Source of the DNA: CACPJA01 sp964629335
Lineage (GTDB): Bacteria > Pseudomonadota > Gammaproteobacteria > Steroidobacterales > UBA11654
NCBI GenBank assembly: GCA_964629335.1
Contig: CAZVRH010000008.1
Span: 1 to 45,402, forward strand
DNA length: 45,402 nt
Direction of reading: 5' to 3'
A program made the translations under genes and the position numbers. Below, in pieces: positions 42,883 to 45,402 of the stretch. Every line of letters starts with the position of its first letter. Within the stretch, counting starts at the first letter, position 1. The notes below the pieces were generated by a model. The model made no database searches. It saw only the letters and a program-made list of their open reading frames with translations, and was not told the origin of the DNA.

Positions 42883-44442
42883 ATGCCTGAAAAAAAAAGA
42901 AGAAGTGGCGGGAGTAAAGCTCGTAGAGCCATCCGACAAAATACTGAAAAGAAAGAGGTAGTTTTTCCTGGTATAGAGGGAGGTCAGTATAAACCTCTGA
43001 GTGATTCAGATATTGAAAATATTCATAAAACAGCACTTGATGTCCTCGAAAATATAGGCATAGGCGACCCAATTCCAGAGATACTTGACCATACTCTAGA
43101 TAAAGGATGCATTCTTGGAGATGACCATCGTTTGAAATTTCCCAGATCTCTAGTTGAAGATCTTGTTGATGTAGCGCCAAAAGAACATTTGATGTATGCC
43201 ATAAATCCTCAATATGATTACATGGTTTCTGGAAAAAAGACTTATTTATCAACCTCTGGTGAACCGATTTCAATATTTGAATATGAATCGCAGTCCTTTC
43301 GCCCGACTACATTGTTTGATATTTATGATGCTGCAAGACTTTGTGATCAGCTAGAACACATTCATCAGTTTGGACAACCTTTTGCAATCACAGAGTATAG
43401 CCAAGATAAATTCACTCATGATATCAACGCTGCTTATGCAGCAATCTCAGGAACACAAAAAGGCATTGGTCTTGCCGTTGATAATGTTGAGCATATTGAA
43501 CCCATCATTAATCTCTTCGATACCTTTCTCGGCGGCGAAGGTGAATACATGAAGCGTCCATTTGCAGAAATCGGGGGCTGCCCTATTGTTTCTCCCTTAA
43601 GATTTGGAAAAGACAATGCGGAAGTAATGGTACGAATGGCCGAATTAGGCCTATACATTGGTGTATGCACAGCACCTCAAGCGGGAACAACCTCTCCTGC
43701 TTCTCTAGCAGGAAGCCTGGTTCAATCATTTGCTGAAACACTCGCGTGTTTATGTGTAGTCAATCTAATCAAACCTGGTTCTTATTGTGATTTTGAAATG
43801 TGGCCGTTTATCTCAGACTTGAGAACTGGTGCCTTCACAGGAGGCAGCGGTGAACAAGCACTAATAATGGCCGCAACAGCTCAAATGTGTAATTACTATG
43901 GATTAGTATCCAGCGTCGCTTGTGGGATGACCGATGCTAAAACCATGGACGCACAAGCTGGTTATGAGAAAGCAATTACTACCACGGCTGCAGTTCTTGC
44001 AGGAAGTAATGTTGTTTCTCATTACGCAGGAGCTGTTGGAAGCATTATGGGCTGGTCTTTTGAAGGTGTGCTTATTGATAATGATATGTCAGGAAATATC
44101 CTTAGACTCGCAAAAGGCATAGAAGTGAATGATGAAAGCTTATCTTATGATGTCATTCATGATGTCGTTTATGGTGATGGTCATTATCTTAAGCATCCTC
44201 AAACAATCAATCTAATGGAAACTGAATTTTTATACCCTGATTTAGCTGACAGAAGAACAACCCAAGAATGGGAAGAGCAAGGCAAACAATCAATATACGA
44301 CCTTGCTCATGAAAAATTAATTGGGATGATGAAAAACTATTACCCGGAGTATATTGACACCAAGACAGATAAAAAAATAAGATCTAAATTCCCTATCAAA
44401 CTGGGTAAAGAAAGAATGAAGCCTAATTCTTACTGGAAATAG
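42883..44442 (+). CDS. MttB-family corrinoid methyltransferase, non-pyrrolysine (second copy)
   Basis: A 519-residue paralogue of the preceding gene, collinear along its whole length: a basic leader (PEKKRRSGGSKARR), YKPLSDSDIENIHKTALDV, VLENIGIGDPIPE, and MTDAKTMDAQAGYEKAITTT. The two differ at many positions around the barrel's substrate end (for example SSGMMASLMGYSFES against YAGAVGSIMGWSFEG), so they may use different methyl donors or form a heteromer. No amber codon interrupts it. The 5-base gap means co-transcription. It is followed by the 200-base leader of the homocysteine methyltransferase gene. Confidence 0.87.
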   Translation: MPEKKRRSGGSKARRAIRQNTEKKEVVFPGIEGGQYKPLSDSDIENIHKTALDVLENIGIGDPIPEILDHTLDKGCILGDDHRLKFPRSLVEDLVDVAPKEHLMYAINPQYDYMVSGKKTYLSTSGEPISIFEYESQSFRPTTLFDIYDAARLCDQLEHIHQFGQPFAITEYSQDKFTHDINAAYAAISGTQKGIGLAVDNVEHIEPIINLFDTFLGGEGEYMKRPFAEIGGCPIVSPLRFGKDNAEVMVRMAELGLYIGVCTAPQAGTTSPASLAGSLVQSFAETLACLCVVNLIKPGSYCDFEMWPFISDLRTGAFTGGSGEQALIMAATAQMCNYYGLVSSVACGMTDAKTMDAQAGYEKAITTTAAVLAGSNVVSHYAGAVGSIMGWSFEGVLIDNDMSGNILRLAKGIEVNDESLSYDVIHDVVYGDGHYLKHPQTINLMETEFLYPDLADRRTTQEWEEQGKQSIYDLAHEKLIGMMKNYYPEYIDTKTDKKIRSKFPIKLGKERMKPNSYWK

Positions 44443-44501
44443 AGCTAAGTTTTAAATTAATTCATAGACAAATAGCTAAATAATTATAAACTTGTTAACT
44501 C

Positions 44502-44551
44502 AGCACTGATTTGAACCAGATTGCAGGTGCTTAAAAATTGCTAAAGCGGTT
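44502..44551 (+). promoter_or_regulatory. SAM-II-type riboswitch aptamer upstream of the homocysteine methyltransferase gene
   Basis: This leader segment has the parts of the SAM-II aptamer in order. Stem P1 is AGCAC (44502-44506) with GTGCT (44527-44531), perfectly paired. The loop reads TGATTTGAACC...ATTGCA, which is the conserved SAM-II loop. Downstream comes TTAAA and then the conserved GCTAAA (44540-44545). The pseudoknot is AACC (44514-44517) with GGTT (44548-44551). SAM-V shares the same core, so that assignment is also possible. The element is in the sense direction, starts about 60 bases after the MttB stop and is followed 20 bases later by an intrinsic terminator, which fits SAM-triggered transcription termination. 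Confidence 0.85.
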
Positions 44552-44570
44552 AAATATGAAACTTCTATAT

Positions 44571-44603
44571 ACCTGATTAGCAATAGCAATCAGGTTTTTT
44601 TTT
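44571..44603 (+). terminator. Intrinsic terminator behind the riboswitch
   Basis: The arms ACCTGATT (44571-44578) and AATCAGGT (44588-44595) form a perfect 8-base-pair stem with a 9-base loop, followed by a run of nine T including the arm's last base (44595-44603). The left-arm bases ACCTG can pair instead with CAGGT at 44524-44528, inside the 3' strand of the aptamer's P1, giving a simple antiterminator when SAM is absent. It may also end transcripts that come from the MttB genes. The next start codon is 42 bases downstream. Confidence 0.85.
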
Positions 44604-44644
44604 GAAAATAGGCTTGTCTAAGAAAAAAATAACGAGGATTAATT

Positions 44645-45402
44645 TTGTCAAAGATCGAGGAAAAAATTAATAAAAAAGGTTACCTCTTAGCTGACGGAGC
44701 CACAGGTACTAATCTTTTTGATATGGGATTAGAATCAGGCTACCCTCCAGAGCTATGGAATCTTGAGTATCCTGAGCGGATACTGATGAATCATCAGAGC
44801 TTTATCAATGCGGGTTCAGATATAGTTTTGACTAATTCGTTTGGAGCGAATGAATTTAGACTTGCACTTCATAACGTAGAGGAGAAAGTTCATGAAATAA
44901 ATTTTGAAGCTGCTATTTTAGCAAAGAAAGCGCTTGAAAATTCTAATAGAGAACTTTTTATTGCTGGCTCAATAGGCCCCACAGGTGAAATCCTAGAACC
45001 TCTAGGGACACTTTCCAAAGAGAATGCTAAACAAGCTTTTCTTAGGCAAGCAATGGCCCTCAAGGAAGGAGGGGTAGATTTTTTATGGATTGAAACCATG
45101 TCTTGTGAACAAGAAATGACAGCTGCATTAGCTGCTGCTAAAGAGACTCAATTGCCAATAGTTTGCTCATATAGCTTTGATACGCATGGTAGGTCAATGA
45201 TGGGGCTGGAACCTTCAAAACTTTCTGATCTAACTGCTAGTTTTTATCCGAATGTCATTGGATATGGAGCAAATTGCGGTATCGGAGCCTCGGAACTTAT
45301 TGGATCATTAATATGCTTTAAATCTTATAAATCTAATGAAGACTTAATGCTTGTAGCAAAAGCAAATTGTGGAATACCAGAATTCAAAGGAGATAAAATA
45401 AC
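44645..45402 (+). CDS. bmt: Betaine-homocysteine S-methyltransferase-type enzyme (3' end cut off)
   Basis: The first 252 codons of a homocysteine S-methyltransferase. It is close in pattern to the Rhodobacteraceae betaine-homocysteine methyltransferase: LLADGATGTNLFDMGLESG, PPELWNLEYPE, GSDIVLTNSFGANEFRL, AGSIGPTGEILEPLG, and the first zinc Cys in YGANCGIGASE. The GGCCG zinc motif lies past the window end. The enzyme transfers a methyl group from glycine betaine or a similar donor to homocysteine, making methionine. The start is TTG with GAGG at 44634-44637, 7 bases upstream; no ATG is suitably placed. The SAM-II-type riboswitch in its leader fits a methionine-forming role. Confidence 0.9.
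   Translation, partial: MSKIEEKINKKGYLLADGATGTNLFDMGLESGYPPELWNLEYPERILMNHQSFINAGSDIVLTNSFGANEFRLALHNVEEKVHEINFEAAILAKKALENSNRELFIAGSIGPTGEILEPLGTLSKENAKQAFLRQAMALKEGGVDFLWIETMSCEQEMTAALAAAKETQLPIVCSYSFDTHGRSMMGLEPSKLSDLTASFYPNVIGYGANCGIGASELIGSLICFKSYKSNEDLMLVAKANCGIPEFKGDKI

Noticed and set aside
41333..44442. Pyrrolysine-containing trimethylamine methyltransferase
   Set aside because: Neither gene has an in-frame amber codon and both read through at normal length.
1..45402. tRNA, rRNA, CRISPR arrays, insertion sequences, prophage
   Set aside because: No cloverleaf-like genes, regularly spaced repeats, transposase or integrase reading frames, or rRNA-like stretches were seen on reading both strands; almost all of the window is protein coding. 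No gap over 300 bases lacks a gene.

Overview
The window looks like a chromosomal stretch of an AT-rich, probably marine, Gram-negative proteobacterium. Several things point that way: a sigma70-style gene organisation with lipoprotein, Tat and Sec signals, an azurin, a dmdA-type DMSP demethylase, a BCCT transporter, tandem MttB-family methyltransferases and a SAM-II-type riboswitch. A gammaproteobacterium is my best guess because of the FadJ/FadI-like pair and the general gene style, but the sequence alone does not settle it. I see no rRNA, tRNA, CRISPR array, insertion sequence or phage genes. Coding density is very high, with many ATGA/TAATG overlaps.

Layout. (1) 1-4993, minus strand: fatty-acid beta-oxidation genes (thiolase, then FadJ-type hydratase/dehydrogenase) followed by an M24 peptidase-like gene and a cut-off unknown gene. 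(2) 5172-7783, plus: SDR reductase, ArsC-like protein and Tat-exported amidase in one tight operon. (3) 7776-11671, minus: a protein resembling plant red chlorophyll catabolite reductase (RCCR), in line with an OmpR-type response regulator, its histidine kinase, a [2Fe-2S] ferredoxin and a glutathione S-transferase. An alpha/beta-hydrolase with no visible nucleophile is transcribed divergently. (4) 12671-19797: housekeeping metabolism, namely isocitrate dehydrogenase, azurin, acetolactate synthase subunits split onto opposite strands, an aldehyde dehydrogenase, a threonine-dehydratase-like enzyme and an ABM-fold protein. (5) 19794-29220, minus: a nine-gene operon that ends in phhB. Its other eight genes look like one uncharacterised envelope machine: Ser-rich lipoprotein, periplasmic protein, membrane-anchored TPR protein, FHA-like/PEGA/FGE-fold protein, small exported protein, TolQ/ExbB-type proton channel, and two proteins that join an ExbD-like membrane segment to a coiled coil and a VWA domain. 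This is the best candidate for an undescribed system.

(6) 29373-34492: a MaoC-type hydratase, FadD, a single gene that fuses class II HMG-CoA reductase to mevalonate kinase, and a type 1 IPP isomerase. Together these are a partial mevalonate route to isoprenoids; the middle steps are not in the window. (7) 34497-45402: an osmolyte and one-carbon island with DmdA, a DmdC-like acyl-CoA dehydrogenase, a BCCT transporter, a MetF-like reductase, a PuuB-like FAD oxidoreductase and two tandem non-pyrrolysine MttB homologues. A betaine-homocysteine methyltransferase is cut by the window end. Its leader contains a SAM-II-type pseudoknot followed by an intrinsic terminator.

The parts of region 7 fit together. 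BCCT brings in a methylated osmolyte such as DMSP or glycine betaine. DmdA and the methyltransferases move methyl groups to folate, a corrinoid or homocysteine. MetF connects methyl-THF to methylene-THF. The riboswitch would shut down homocysteine methylation when SAM is plentiful.
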